From positions 283,659 to 320,756 of the forward strand of contig NZ_CP016201.1 of assembly GCF_001683335.1 (NCBI RefSeq): a stretch of DNA of 37,098 nt. Direction: 5' to 3'. The stretch is from Selenomonas sp. oral taxon 126 (GTDB lineage: Bacteria; Bacillota; Negativicutes; Selenomonadales; Selenomonadaceae). The notes below the pieces were generated by a model, which made no database searches, was not told the DNA's origin, and saw only the letters and a list, made by a program, of their open reading frames with translations. Position numbers and translations under genes: made by a program. This document shows positions 23,096-30,832 of this stretch, in pieces (the first letter of the stretch is position 1; each line of letters starts with the position of its first letter).

Positions 23096-25582
23096 TTACC
23101 GCTTCATGTTGATCAGCGTCTCAAGCATCTCGTCGGAGACGGTGATGATCTTGGAGTTGGACTGGAAGCCGCGCTGCGTGATAATCATGTCGGAGAACTG
23201 ATCGGCGATGTCGACGTTCGACATCTCGAGTGCGCCCGGTGTCAGCTTTACGCCGAAGTCGGTCGCCGTCTTGATATTCGCCACGCCCGAGTTGTTTGAC
23301 TCACGGTAGAGGCTGCCGCCCTGCTTTTCGAGTGCCGTTGTGTTGTTGAACTGTGCAACAGCAACCTGTGCCTCGACCTGCCGCACACCGTTCGTATACG
23401 TCCCGGTGAGCTTTCCTGTGCTGTCAAATGTCACCTTTGACAGTGTTCCTGCAGCGTGTCCGTCTGTGGTGCCGACAATCGTACTCGTCCCGGCATACTG
23501 CGTCACCGCCGAAAGATCGACCGTCACCTCCTGTGTGCCAAACGATCCATTCGTCAGCGTCATTTTGAATGTACCTCCGCCGCTGAGAAGTGCCCCCGAT
23601 GTGGAGAACTTCATCTTCACAGGCGTGAGCGTTACCGTCGTCGTGCTTCCATCCGCCTCTCGAATCGTAGTCGTCGTGCCCGTGACATCCTTGCCGTCAA
23701 GCCCGACCGTCCACTCGTTTCCATCGTCAGTCGTCGCGCCCGATCCCCTTTTCGTCATCGTGTAGAACAGGGGAATGGAGTGCTTATTCCCGAGCGTATC
23801 GTATACAGAGATCAGCGTCGTTACCGGAAGACTATGTCCGACACGGTATGTACCGCTTGTCACCGTCGTCTTTGTCCCATCGGACAGCGTGACCGTCAGG
23901 GGTTTGTCCTTCGTCGCAGTTGCTTCTTTTGCGTCCTCAATAGAATCTACCGTAACATTTTTCTTCGATTGGACGGCTTTAATTTCCTTCTTCACATCGA
24001 CACCGGTGATTTTATACATCTGATTCAAACTCTGGACCGTTGTATGGACAAGATGTCCGCCGGCATCTGTATAGCTGTAGTGATCACCGACATTATACGT
24101 CTTTCCGGGACCGGGGGGTGTTGCTCCCGGATCATCCATATGCACTGTGCCGTCTGCCAACGTGACCTGAACGGGATTATCCTTTGTCGCCGTAGCAGAT
24201 CCACTCGTAATGGAAGCTCCCTTATAATAATCGCCGATCTTATACGTTCCCGTTGTGAGCTTTCCAATAATCTTTGTGCCGGCACCGTCTTTCACCGTAA
24301 GATCAACCGGCGATGCCGCCGTTGCCGTTACGGACTCACCTGCTGCAAGAGGAACCATACCGTAGCCATCCCCGACGTCGATATTGCCGGTGCCATCGCC
24401 CACACGAAGATTCGCCCCATCCCCTTCTTTCGAGACAACAGACATATTGTCGATCTTATAGGTATGTTCATATCCTACAATCTTGGACGTAATCGGTGTC
24501 CCCGTACCGCCGGTGCTCACATAGCTGTAATAATCCGTGCCCACCTGATAGGTTTTCCCGGGGATATTCGACACATCATGCACTGACCCATCGGCAAGCT
24601 TTAATTTCACCGTCTCACCAGCAACCGTAGTAATACTGCCGGACGTCCCTTCCCTCGTAGCATTACCACCAATCTGATACGTTCCCGTATTGAACTCGCC
24701 GCCAACACCGGACGCCGAATAGGCACGCACGGTTGTATTCGCGTTCGCTGTCGCAGACTGCCCCACCATCGTGTTGTTGAGATCGTAGCCATATTTATAA
24801 TTTGTGCCGGTGGTATTTTTATCAAACGTCCGCGTCGTCCCATCCGCGAACGTCACTGTCACAGGCGAATCGTTCTTGCTTACTGTTACGGTATCCCCTG
24901 CAGTCCTATAATCCTGTACCGTGGAGGAATACGCATCGCCAACCTTCCACGTCGCAGTACCCGGCACCTGTACTGTTGAGCCATCCGACAGTGTCAATGT
25001 CCGCATGGCACCTCCGCCCGCCAGCTTCGTAACCGTCCGCGTCGCACCGTCCAGATTATTCGTATAGGTCGCCCGCTCGGTCGCCTTTGCACTCATCGTC
25101 TTTCCTGCGGGGATGACAATATCCTGCGTGGCGCTCGACGTATTGAGCGAGCCGTTATTTGCCATCCACCCCTGCACGCGGTATCCGGAGCCGGGCATCA
25201 CATAGTTGCCCTCTGCATCGAACTCGAATGCGCCGTTGCGCGTGTAGAAACGCTCCTGACCGCGATTGACGACAAAGAGACCATTCCCCGTCATCGCAAG
25301 GTCGGTGTTTTTGCCCGTCTGCTGCACCGAGGCATCGCCAAAGAGCAGGTCAACACTCGACACACTTGTTCCAAGTCCGACCTGCTTCGGGTTCACACCG
25401 CCAATCGAGCCTCTCTCCGGTGCGGATGCCCCCGAGAGTGTCTGCGAGATCATATCTGCGAATGTGACGCGACTCGCCTTGAATCCTGTGGTGTTAACGT
25501 TCGCAATGTTGTTACCGACGACATCCATACGGGTATTGTGACTCTTTAGCCCCGACACACCCGAGAACATTGAACGCATCAT
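23096..25582 (-). CDS. flgE: Flagellar hook protein FlgE with a large repetitive insertion
   Basis: 828 residues, against 400-500 in most bacteria. The N-terminal D0/D1 part is canonical: SMFSGVSGLKSHNTRMDVVGN with NNIANVNTTGFKASR, then GTSVSSVDLLF and NGLFVVN. The C-terminal D1/D0 part is also intact: SVYDTLGNKHSIPLFYT, GGSLYRESNNSG, and closing LEMSNVDIADQFSDMI and IITVSDEMLETLINMKR. Between residues about 180 and 588 lies an insertion with six degenerate repeats of the form P(V/L)xVTLxDGT...GTYxVGDxY. The hook is the flexible joint between the basal body and the filament. The insertion falls in the surface-exposed D1-D2 loop, so assembly should be preserved while hook diameter or surface is altered. 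Second gene of a two-gene unit. Confidence 0.95.
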   Translation of the reverse strand: MMRSMFSGVSGLKSHNTRMDVVGNNIANVNTTGFKASRVTFADMISQTLSGASAPERGSIGGVNPKQVGLGTSVSSVDLLFGDASVQQTGKNTDLAMTGNGLFVVNRGQERFYTRNGAFEFDAEGNYVMPGSGYRVQGWMANNGSLNTSSATQDIVIPAGKTMSAKATERATYTNNLDGATRTVTKLAGGGAMRTLTLSDGSTVQVPGTATWKVGDAYSSTVQDYRTAGDTVTVSKNDSPVTVTFADGTTRTFDKNTTGTNYKYGYDLNNTMVGQSATANANTTVRAYSASGVGGEFNTGTYQIGGNATREGTSGSITTVAGETVKLKLADGSVHDVSNIPGKTYQVGTDYYSYVSTGGTGTPITSKIVGYEHTYKIDNMSVVSKEGDGANLRVGDGTGNIDVGDGYGMVPLAAGESVTATAASPVDLTVKDGAGTKIIGKLTTGTYKIGDYYKGASITSGSATATKDNPVQVTLADGTVHMDDPGATPPGPGKTYNVGDHYSYTDAGGHLVHTTVQSLNQMYKITGVDVKKEIKAVQSKKNVTVDSIEDAKEATATKDKPLTVTLSDGTKTTVTSGTYRVGHSLPVTTLISVYDTLGNKHSIPLFYTMTKRGSGATTDDGNEWTVGLDGKDVTGTTTTIREADGSTTTVTLTPVKMKFSTSGALLSGGGTFKMTLTNGSFGTQEVTVDLSAVTQYAGTSTIVGTTDGHAAGTLSKVTFDSTGKLTGTYTNGVRQVEAQVAVAQFNNTTALEKQGGSLYRESNNSGVANIKTATDFGVKLTPGALEMSNVDIADQFSDMIITQRGFQSNSKIITVSDEMLETLINMKR
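23819..25045 (-). repeat. Repeat-bearing insertion inside flgE
   Basis: It encodes FlgE residues about 180-588. Units begin near residues 193, 240, 324, 425, 470 and 561. Shared core: TATKDxP, then three or four strand residues, (A/S/K)DG(T/S/A), and after 10-20 residues GTY(K/R/Q)(V/I)G. The last three copies have the clearest lead-in (TATKDNP, TATKDKP, TATAASP). The units are diverged, so this is an old expansion. Confidence 0.75.
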
Positions 25583-25606
25583 AACTGCATCTCTCCCTTG
25601 AAATCT

Positions 25607-25981
25607 CTATAGAATTGCTGCGCTGTCAATATTGGTAAATATGTTTTCCTTCGCGCTTGCCTCATCGACTGCCGTGATAACGGTGCGATTCTTTACGCTG
25701 ATGACCATCGCAAGCCCGCGGCTCATGTAGACAAGCGCGTCGCGTACCCCCTTCTCCTCCATACGGTCGACTGCCGCATCAAGTCGCGTGAGATCGTCCG
25801 CCGTGAGGCTGACACCGCGCTGCTCAATGCGCGCCTTCGCGTGTGAGGAGAACTTCGTTCGCCCACCGACCTCGGCGAGCAGAGCCTCGAAAACATTCGT
25901 GGGTAGAGACGTTCCCTGTCCCCTGCCGACGCGTGCGCTTCCCTGCTCGGCGCCCCCTTGTACAGCAGGCTGTATCTCCAT
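25607..25981 (-). CDS. Flagellar operon protein, TIGR02530 family
   Basis: 124 residues from ATG 25981, with AAAGGTG five nt upstream; a GTG at 25996 is a less likely start. The conserved core is FSSHAKARIEQRGVSL, then LDAAVDRMEEKGVRDALVYM, and VISVKNRTVITAVDE, as in the small protein commonly found between flgD and flgE in Firmicute flagellar clusters. Its exact role is unknown; it is thought to assist hook assembly. It lies 24 nt before flgE and is probably co-transcribed. No confident promoter was found in the AT-rich 25982-26147 region. Confidence 0.85.
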   Translation of the reverse strand: MEIQPAVQGGAEQGSARVGRGQGTSLPTNVFEALLAEVGGRTKFSSHAKARIEQRGVSLTADDLTRLDAAVDRMEEKGVRDALVYMSRGLAMVISVKNRTVITAVDEASAKENIFTNIDSAAIL

Positions 25982-26147
25982 GCTTTCACCTTTCACTTTT
26001 ATAACATACTTTATAACACATTTTTACACACACTATATCGTATGTTTTATATCTAAACTTAAATGAATTATAGACAGGTTTTACATCATCACGTCCAACA
26101 TATATTTTGTAGTGCCTCATAGATACACTAATGATGAGGTGATACAT
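25982..26147. other. AT-rich divergent intergenic region
   Basis: It separates the flagellar unit (minus) from the ribbon-helix-helix gene (plus). It is far richer in A and T than its surroundings and includes TATAAT- and TATAGT-like hexamers, but no -35/-10 pair with good spacing. Direct repeats of ATAACA/TATAAC-type sequence occur at 25999-26022. CCTCAT (26115-26120) and ATGAGG (26134-26139) could form a hairpin that covers the ribosome site of the plus-strand gene. Confidence 0.5.
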
Positions 26148-26342
26148 ATGAACACAAAACTGATGATAACCAAAAGAAAACGCGGAGAGGACGGGCACAA
26201 GACCCTGTCCATCCGCGTTCGGGAAGATATTATCAATCGACTTGACACACTCGCTGACGAGACGGGACGCTCGCGCAACGAGCTCATCGGTCTGCTCCTC
26301 GATTTCGCCATCAACAATAGCGAGGTTGTCGCTGAGAAATAA
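26148..26342 (+). CDS. Ribbon-helix-helix (CopG/Arc-type) DNA-binding protein
   Basis: 64 residues. ATG 26148 is preceded by GAGGTG; a longer frame from 26112 lacks a ribosome site. The strand KTLSIRVREDII is followed by two helices (RLDTLADETGRSRNELIGL and LLDFAINNSE), the classical ribbon-helix-helix fold that binds DNA as a dimer. Such proteins are often antitoxins or plasmid regulators, but no toxin gene is adjacent: the crotonase gene follows after 107 nt. It may act on its own AT-rich upstream region. No confident -35/-10 promoter was found. Confidence 0.82.
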   Translation: MNTKLMITKRKRGEDGHKTLSIRVREDIINRLDTLADETGRSRNELIGLLLDFAINNSEVVAEK

Positions 26343-26449
26343 TTTTGCTTGCGCCACGTTAGAAAATGGAGTAACATAACGGAAGGCATAACATTCCGAA
26401 AAAATCCGGAGTATTTCGAAGCATAATTTTCCTAAAAAGGAGGTCTCCC

Positions 26450-27226
26450 ATGTACGAACATATCAAATGTGCCGTAGAGAACGACATTGCGACGATCACG
26501 ATCGACCGCCCTGCCTCGAACAACGCGCTGAATGCGCCGATGTTCCACGATCTGATCGCTGCGGTGGAGTGCTGTGATGCAGACGATGCGGTGAAGGTTC
26601 TCATCATTACGGGCGCGGGCAAGAATTTCTCCGCCGGCGGTGATATCAAGGAGATGGCATCGTTCGACTTCATCAGCTACGATCTCTCCATTCTGACAGG
26701 GCAGGCATCGCTTTCCTTGCGTAAATGCTCGAAGCCCGTGATTGCGATGGTGAACGGTGCTGCCGCAGGTGCGGGGTGCGGCATCGCGCTCGGTGCGGAT
26801 TTCCGCATCATGACGGAGGAGAGCTGCCTCCTCACGGCGTTCTCCAGTGTCGGGCTGCCGGGCGATACGGGCTGTATCTACCATCTGAAGCAGATTGTCG
26901 GACTCGCAAAGACAATCGAGCTGATGGCACTGAGTCCGCGCATCTACGGCAAGGAGGCATTCCGGCTGGGACTGACGACGCGGCTTGCCCCCGACGGGAA
27001 ACTCGAGGAGGAGACGCAGTCGTTCACCGAGAAGCTGCTGCGCCGCCCGCTCAGTGCGCTCGCACTGCAAAAGCAGCTCTACTACGAGGTGTTCTACCGT
27101 GACTACATGGCGTACAGCCGCCTCGAAGCGGAAAACCTCGCAAAGGCGGGTGCATCCGCCGACCATCGCGAGGCGGTAACGGCGTTCATCGAAGGGCGGA
27201 AGCCGATTTTTAATCAGAATGATTAA
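26450..27226 (+). CDS. Enoyl-CoA hydratase/isomerase family protein (crotonase)
   Basis: 258 residues with AAGGAGG before the ATG. The crotonase fold is clear: FSAGGDIKEM gives the CoA and oxyanion-hole loop (about 60-69), and MVNGAAAGAGCGIAL forms the second oxyanion element. In the active-site turn, VGLPGDTGCIYHL, Asp139 sits where PaaG-type isomerases have an acidic residue. The second catalytic Glu of typical hydratases is not clearly present, so an isomerase-like activity on an acyl-CoA is more likely than simple hydration. The substrate is unknown. It is monocistronic and followed by a terminator (27298-27335). A CDS of ordinary GC content between two AT-rich loci. Confidence 0.87.
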   Translation: MYEHIKCAVENDIATITIDRPASNNALNAPMFHDLIAAVECCDADDAVKVLIITGAGKNFSAGGDIKEMASFDFISYDLSILTGQASLSLRKCSKPVIAMVNGAAAGAGCGIALGADFRIMTEESCLLTAFSSVGLPGDTGCIYHLKQIVGLAKTIELMALSPRIYGKEAFRLGLTTRLAPDGKLEEETQSFTEKLLRRPLSALALQKQLYYEVFYRDYMAYSRLEAENLAKAGASADHREAVTAFIEGRKPIFNQND

Positions 27227-27297
27227 GGCTTGAAAAAGGACACGGATTGTAGTATCTTTAGTAAAGAATTTCCTAGCTGACATTCGTTAGCCAATAG

Positions 27298-27335
27298 AAA
27301 TCCCCCTCGGGCGTGATGACCCGAGGGGGATTTTT
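27298..27335 (+). terminator. Terminator after the crotonase gene
   Basis: AAATCCCCCTCGGG (27298-27311) pairs with CCCGAGGGGGATTT (27320-27333), followed by T. An A-run on the left makes it bidirectional in principle. Confidence 0.9.
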
Positions 27336-27362
27336 CACTGAGCGAGTATAAATTTTCATTGT

Positions 27363-27402
27363 AAAACCGGCAATCGCAAAAATTTCTGCGATTGCCGGTT
27401 TT
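27363..27402 (-). terminator. Terminator after brnA
   Basis: AAAACCGGCAATCGCA and TGCGATTGCCGGTTTT flank an A/T-rich loop. It lies directly at the brnA stop on the minus strand and has T-runs both ways. Confidence 0.82.
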
Positions 27403-27611
27403 TACTGCCATGACATATGCAATTTTCGTCCCTGCGCCGCACAATCTGACAGGTAGAGATTGATGAGCGTCTGGTAGGGAATCCCGACTTCTGCGGACTG
27501 CGCCTTGAAGTAGGCAACCGCTTCGTTGTTGATGTTGATCGTGATCTGTTGTCTGAGACGTTTGGTATAGGGATTTTTAATTGCATCCGAGAAATCATAT
27601 TCTTCTTTCAT
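27402..27611 (-). CDS. brnA: BrnA-type antitoxin
   Basis: 69 residues. A flexible N-terminus (DFSDAIKNPYTKRL) binds the toxin, and RQQITININNEAVAYFKAQ followed by VGIPYQTLINLYLSD forms a ribbon-helix-helix-like dimer that binds operator DNA. AGGAGG precedes the ATG at good spacing, 12 nt after the toxin stop. It neutralises the BrnT ribonuclease and likely represses the pair. The toxin-first gene order is typical of this system. Confidence 0.88.
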   Translation of the reverse strand: MKEEYDFSDAIKNPYTKRLRQQITININNEAVAYFKAQSAEVGIPYQTLINLYLSDCAAQGRKLHMSWQ

Positions 27612-27623
27612 ACCATATACCTC

Positions 27624-27902
27624 CTAAAGGCGTTCCCAATATTGACTTTCCTCTCTTTTGGTTGCTTTTCGAGCCGATATGAGACGGAGTACGTCACCCA
27701 TACGATAACAATGACAAACAACCAGTACACGACTTGCTTCACTCATCCCCATCATGACAAATCGCTCTTCATTCTGAGAGTGATTTTCATCATACTTTAA
27801 GAGTGCTTCATCATCATAGAAAACCGTCTCTGCTTCTTCAAAGGACACGCCATGTTTCTTCTGATTGGAGAGGTTCTTGGCTTCATCCCATGTGACGTTC
27901 AT
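27624..27902 (-). CDS. brnT: BrnT-type ribonuclease toxin
   Basis: 92 residues from ATG 27902 (an in-frame ATG at 27923 lies before the -10 sites). Family features are TWDEAKNLSNQKKHGVSFE, AETVFYDDEA, ERFVMMGMSEASRVLVV and LRLISARKATKRE, where the basic residues form the RNase site. It cleaves RNA and stops growth when BrnA is degraded. There is almost no leader: tandem TATAAT boxes at 27910-27920 place the transcription start 5-7 nt before the ATG, with no Shine-Dalgarno. The promoter lies directly after the mlaD stop. Confidence 0.88.
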   Translation of the reverse strand: MNVTWDEAKNLSNQKKHGVSFEEAETVFYDDEALLKYDENHSQNEERFVMMGMSEASRVLVVCHCYRMGDVLRLISARKATKREESQYWERL

Positions 27903-27909
27903 ACCTATA

Positions 27910-27942
27910 ATTATATTATACATATATTCTACCGTCCGTCAA
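27910..27942 (-). promoter_or_regulatory. Promoter of brnTA
   Basis: On the minus strand TTGACG (27937-27942) and TATAAT (27915-27920) are 16 bp apart; a second TATAAT overlaps at 27910-27915. It abuts the mlaD stop codon. Confidence 0.7.
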
Positions 27943-29223
27943 TCAAAACTCCTGCCGTACGCCCGTGTAGAACGCGCGCTTCTTCGAGCTGTTCACGTCG
28001 TTCCACTCGCCGAAGAGGTAGGTGCCGCCGCGCAGCTGATACTGCGCGCGCAGACGGAGGGTAGGATCGTTCGGGTCGTAGGCGTCGGCGGAGAATTTGA
28101 ATTTCTCGCCCGCATAGGCGTCGACGCCGACGCCCGCCGCGCCCGCGACGACGCCCGCACGTGCGCCAAAGGAGGTGCCGCGCGTGCCGACCTGTGCGTT
28201 GAATTTGTCCCCGCCGCCGATATCGTCGACGCCGAGGGTCGCGTACAGCCCCTTCGTCTCACCGACATCGAGGTTGAAGTTCGTGCGCCAGTCATCCGCC
28301 TTGCCGCTGTACATGGCATCGACCTTCGGCGTGATCTTGACGTTTTCGAGCCGCCCCATGAGTCCGTTCGCCTTGTCCGACATCGTGCGCGCGTTGTGGA
28401 TGAGGGCGCGCGCGTCCTCCTGCGTCTGCTTGTCGCCCGCAACGGACTCAATGCCCTCTGCGATCCGCAGCATGCGCTCCGAGGTCTCCGTGATGTTCGT
28501 GAGCGTCTTTTTCAGATTCTCCGCCGTCTGAGGATCTGCACCGACGGTCTCGAGATTTGTCATGACGCGCTCGACGCTCTCTGTGGTCTGCGCGAGATTT
28601 GCCGACATGGTGTTCATGTTTGCGAGCATTTCATGCAGATTGCCGCGATTCTCCGCCGCCATCTGCTCGAGCGTCGCGGTCAGCCCGTCGAGGTGTGCCG
28701 TCATCTGCTCCATGTTGACGACGAGCTGCACCATCGAGGTCTGGAAGCCGGGCGCGCCAACGATGTTGTTGATCGACGTGAGCATTGCCTCGACCTGAAT
28801 AATCATCTTGTTCAGCTCGGTGAACATCGTGTCCATGCCCATCTCGTCCGCGCCGTAGAGGTAGTCGCCGCCCGTGTAGAAGTCCGTGCTCGCAGACGGT
28901 GTGATGATGACGAATTTGTCCCCCATGATGCCGGGCTGCCCGATGGTGACGGAGGAGCCGCGCGGGATTTTCACACCGTCCTGAATGACGAGGGAGACGG
29001 TGACCCCCGTACCATCGTTCACAATCTCCCCGACGTGCCCGATGGGAACGCCCGAGAGGAGCACCTGCGCCTCCGGGTTCAGTCCGACGGCGCGCCCGAA
29101 GCCTGCGTAGATGGTATAGTCCTGACTCCCGCCGAGGCGCAACCCACCAAAGAACATGATGACGGCAATGAGGAGCGCCGCGCCTCCGAGTGTAAATGCG
29201 CCGACCTTTGCCTCAGCACTCAT
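27943..29223 (-). CDS. mlaD: MlaD-type MCE protein with C-terminal outer-membrane barrel
   Basis: 426 residues. An N-terminal membrane helix (8-27) is followed by the MCE domain (about 36-112: LRLGGSQDYTIYAGF, AQVLLSGVPIGHVGEI, GQPGIMGDKFVII). A long helical stretch (about 130-290) has repeated LxxMxxN patterns (NMEQMTAHLDGLTATL, LANMNTMSANLAQTT). The final 130 residues alternate strand patterns and end RAFYTGVRQEF with a terminal Phe. This matches the architecture described for Veillonella parvula MlaD, where the protein bridges inner and outer membranes in one chain for lipid transport. The start overlaps the mlaF stop by 4 nt. Last gene of the mla unit, directly followed by brnT. Confidence 0.93.
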   Translation of the reverse strand: MSAEAKVGAFTLGGAALLIAVIMFFGGLRLGGSQDYTIYAGFGRAVGLNPEAQVLLSGVPIGHVGEIVNDGTGVTVSLVIQDGVKIPRGSSVTIGQPGIMGDKFVIITPSASTDFYTGGDYLYGADEMGMDTMFTELNKMIIQVEAMLTSINNIVGAPGFQTSMVQLVVNMEQMTAHLDGLTATLEQMAAENRGNLHEMLANMNTMSANLAQTTESVERVMTNLETVGADPQTAENLKKTLTNITETSERMLRIAEGIESVAGDKQTQEDARALIHNARTMSDKANGLMGRLENVKITPKVDAMYSGKADDWRTNFNLDVGETKGLYATLGVDDIGGGDKFNAQVGTRGTSFGARAGVVAGAAGVGVDAYAGEKFKFSADAYDPNDPTLRLRAQYQLRGGTYLFGEWNDVNSSKKRAFYTGVRQEF

Positions 29224-29966
29224 GCCCCTGCCTCCCTTCGCTGGTGCAGCGTACGGAAAAATGCCTGTACGCGCTCATCCTTTATATCCTGAAAACGCTC
29301 TGCCGTGTCCACGGCGATGAGTTCCCCGTCGTAAATCATGGCAATGCGGTCGGCGATGCGGCTTGCGCTCGCCATGTCGTGTGTGACGACGACGGAGGTC
29401 ACATCGAGCTGCCGCTGCATGTCGATGATGAGTTCGTCAATCTTTGCCGTCATGATGGGGTCAAGCCCCGAGCTCGGCTCGTCGTAGAAGATGATCTCGG
29501 GGTCAGTCGCAATCGCACGCGCGAGCCCCACGCGCTTTTTCATGCCGCCCGAGAGTTCCTGCGGCATGAGTGCTGCCGCATCCGGCAGTCCGACGAGGGC
29601 GAGTTTCTCCGCGACAATGCGTACAATCTCCTCGTCGGTCTTCGTCGTGTGCTCGCGCAGCCCGAAGGCGACGTTCTCGCCGACGGTCATGGAGTCAAAG
29701 AGCGCGGAATATTGGAAGACCATGCCCATGCGCAGACGCACGCGGTCAAGCGCATTTTCGCTCATTGCAGCGATGTTTTCGTCTCCGATATAGATCTCTC
29801 CCGATGTTGGGCGATCCAAACCGATCATAAGCCGCAGGAGGGTGGACTTGCCCGAGCCGGAGCCGCCGATGATAGCGATGGTCTCCCCCTTTTCGATGGT
29901 GAGGGTGATGCCCTTGAGCGCATCCTTGTCCCCGAATCGCTTGCGCACATTCTTTAGTCGTATCAT
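29220..29966 (-). CDS. mlaF: MlaF-type ABC transporter ATPase
   Basis: 248 residues, cytoplasmic. Walker A is GGSGSGKST (about 34-42), the Q-loop is VFQYSALF, the signature is LSGGMKKR, Walker B is IIFYDEPSSGLDP and the H-loop is VVVTHDM. MlaF-specific features are a C-terminal extension (ERVQAFFRTL) and the signature with MKKR. It powers phospholipid movement through MlaE and MlaD. 12 nt separate it from mlaE upstream, and it overlaps mlaD downstream. Confidence 0.95.
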   Translation of the reverse strand: MIRLKNVRKRFGDKDALKGITLTIEKGETIAIIGGSGSGKSTLLRLMIGLDRPTSGEIYIGDENIAAMSENALDRVRLRMGMVFQYSALFDSMTVGENVAFGLREHTTKTDEEIVRIVAEKLALVGLPDAAALMPQELSGGMKKRVGLARAIATDPEIIFYDEPSSGLDPIMTAKIDELIIDMQRQLDVTSVVVTHDMASASRIADRIAMIYDGELIAVDTAERFQDIKDERVQAFFRTLHQRREAGA

Positions 29967-29978
29967 GGCGCCCTCCGC

Positions 29979-30746
29979 CTAGAACAGGAAGAACGTCAGG
30001 ACGGCGTTCAGGATGAAGATGACAATGATGGAGGTGACGACGGTCTGCATGGTTGCCTTGCCGACACCCTCCGCACCGTTTGGCGCGTTCAGCCCGTAGT
30101 GACAGCCGAGGACGGCAATGACGTTGCCGAAGAAAATCGCCTTGATGAGTCCGCCCGCCATGTCGTAGATCTCAGCGAACTGTGTGATGGAGTGCGTGAA
30201 CGTATAGGGTGAAATCCCCGAGTAATGCACAGCTGTCATATATCCGCCAAGGACACCAATCACGTCGCCAAATACGGTGAGAATGGGCACGACGATCATG
30301 CACGCGAGCATGCGCGGCACAATGAGATAGTTCACGGGACTGACCGCCATGACGCGCAGGGCGTCGATCTGCTCCGTGACCTTCATAGTGGAAACCTCCG
30401 CCGTGATTGCTGCGCCCACGCGTCCCGCGCAGACGACACCGACAAGGACGGGGCCGAGCTCGCGCCCAATGCCGATAGCGATGACCGCGCCAATGGTGCT
30501 CTGCGCTCCGTAGCGGATGAATTCGTGCGCAATTTGGAGGGTGAGGACAATACCCGTAAAGAGAAGGGTGAGTCCGACGATGAGGAGGGAATCCGCGCCG
30601 AGGTGCGCCATCTGGTAGACGATGCTTCGCACGCGCAGACGCTGTGTGACCTGCCGCACGGTCTCGCCATAGAGGAGGGTGATGCGGCCGATGTTCGCGA
30701 GGTGTGTGAGGACAAAGCGTCCCACTGCCTCAAAGATGCGCTGCAT
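29979..30746 (-). CDS. mlaE: MlaE-type permease
   Basis: 255 residues from ATG 30746, after AGGAGGG; a longer frame to 30845 runs into the repeat element and is rejected. Five or six hydrophobic segments are seen, with the conserved loop IGRELGPVLVGVVCAGRVGAAI and TEQIDALRVMAVSP, then LTVFGDVIGVLGGY. It is the membrane channel of the Mla transporter. The mlaE-mlaF-mlaD order is a minimal set: no MlaA, MlaB or MlaC gene is in the window, in line with the reduced system of Negativicutes. Confidence 0.95.
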   Translation of the reverse strand: MQRIFEAVGRFVLTHLANIGRITLLYGETVRQVTQRLRVRSIVYQMAHLGADSLLIVGLTLLFTGIVLTLQIAHEFIRYGAQSTIGAVIAIGIGRELGPVLVGVVCAGRVGAAITAEVSTMKVTEQIDALRVMAVSPVNYLIVPRMLACMIVVPILTVFGDVIGVLGGYMTAVHYSGISPYTFTHSITQFAEIYDMAGGLIKAIFFGNVIAVLGCHYGLNAPNGAEGVGKATMQTVVTSIIVIFILNAVLTFFLF

Positions 30747-30832
30747 AGATTCCCTCCTCTCGATATACACAAGATACCCGCAACAGTGCAACGCACCTCG
30801 CAAACGCTTAGCTACGCAAGCGGTCGGGCAAG

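Noticed and set aside
25982-26147. A sigma-28 flagellar promoter for the flgE unit
   Set aside because: I looked for TAAA-N15-GCCGATAA on the minus strand and found no acceptable match; only unspaced AT-rich hexamers were seen.
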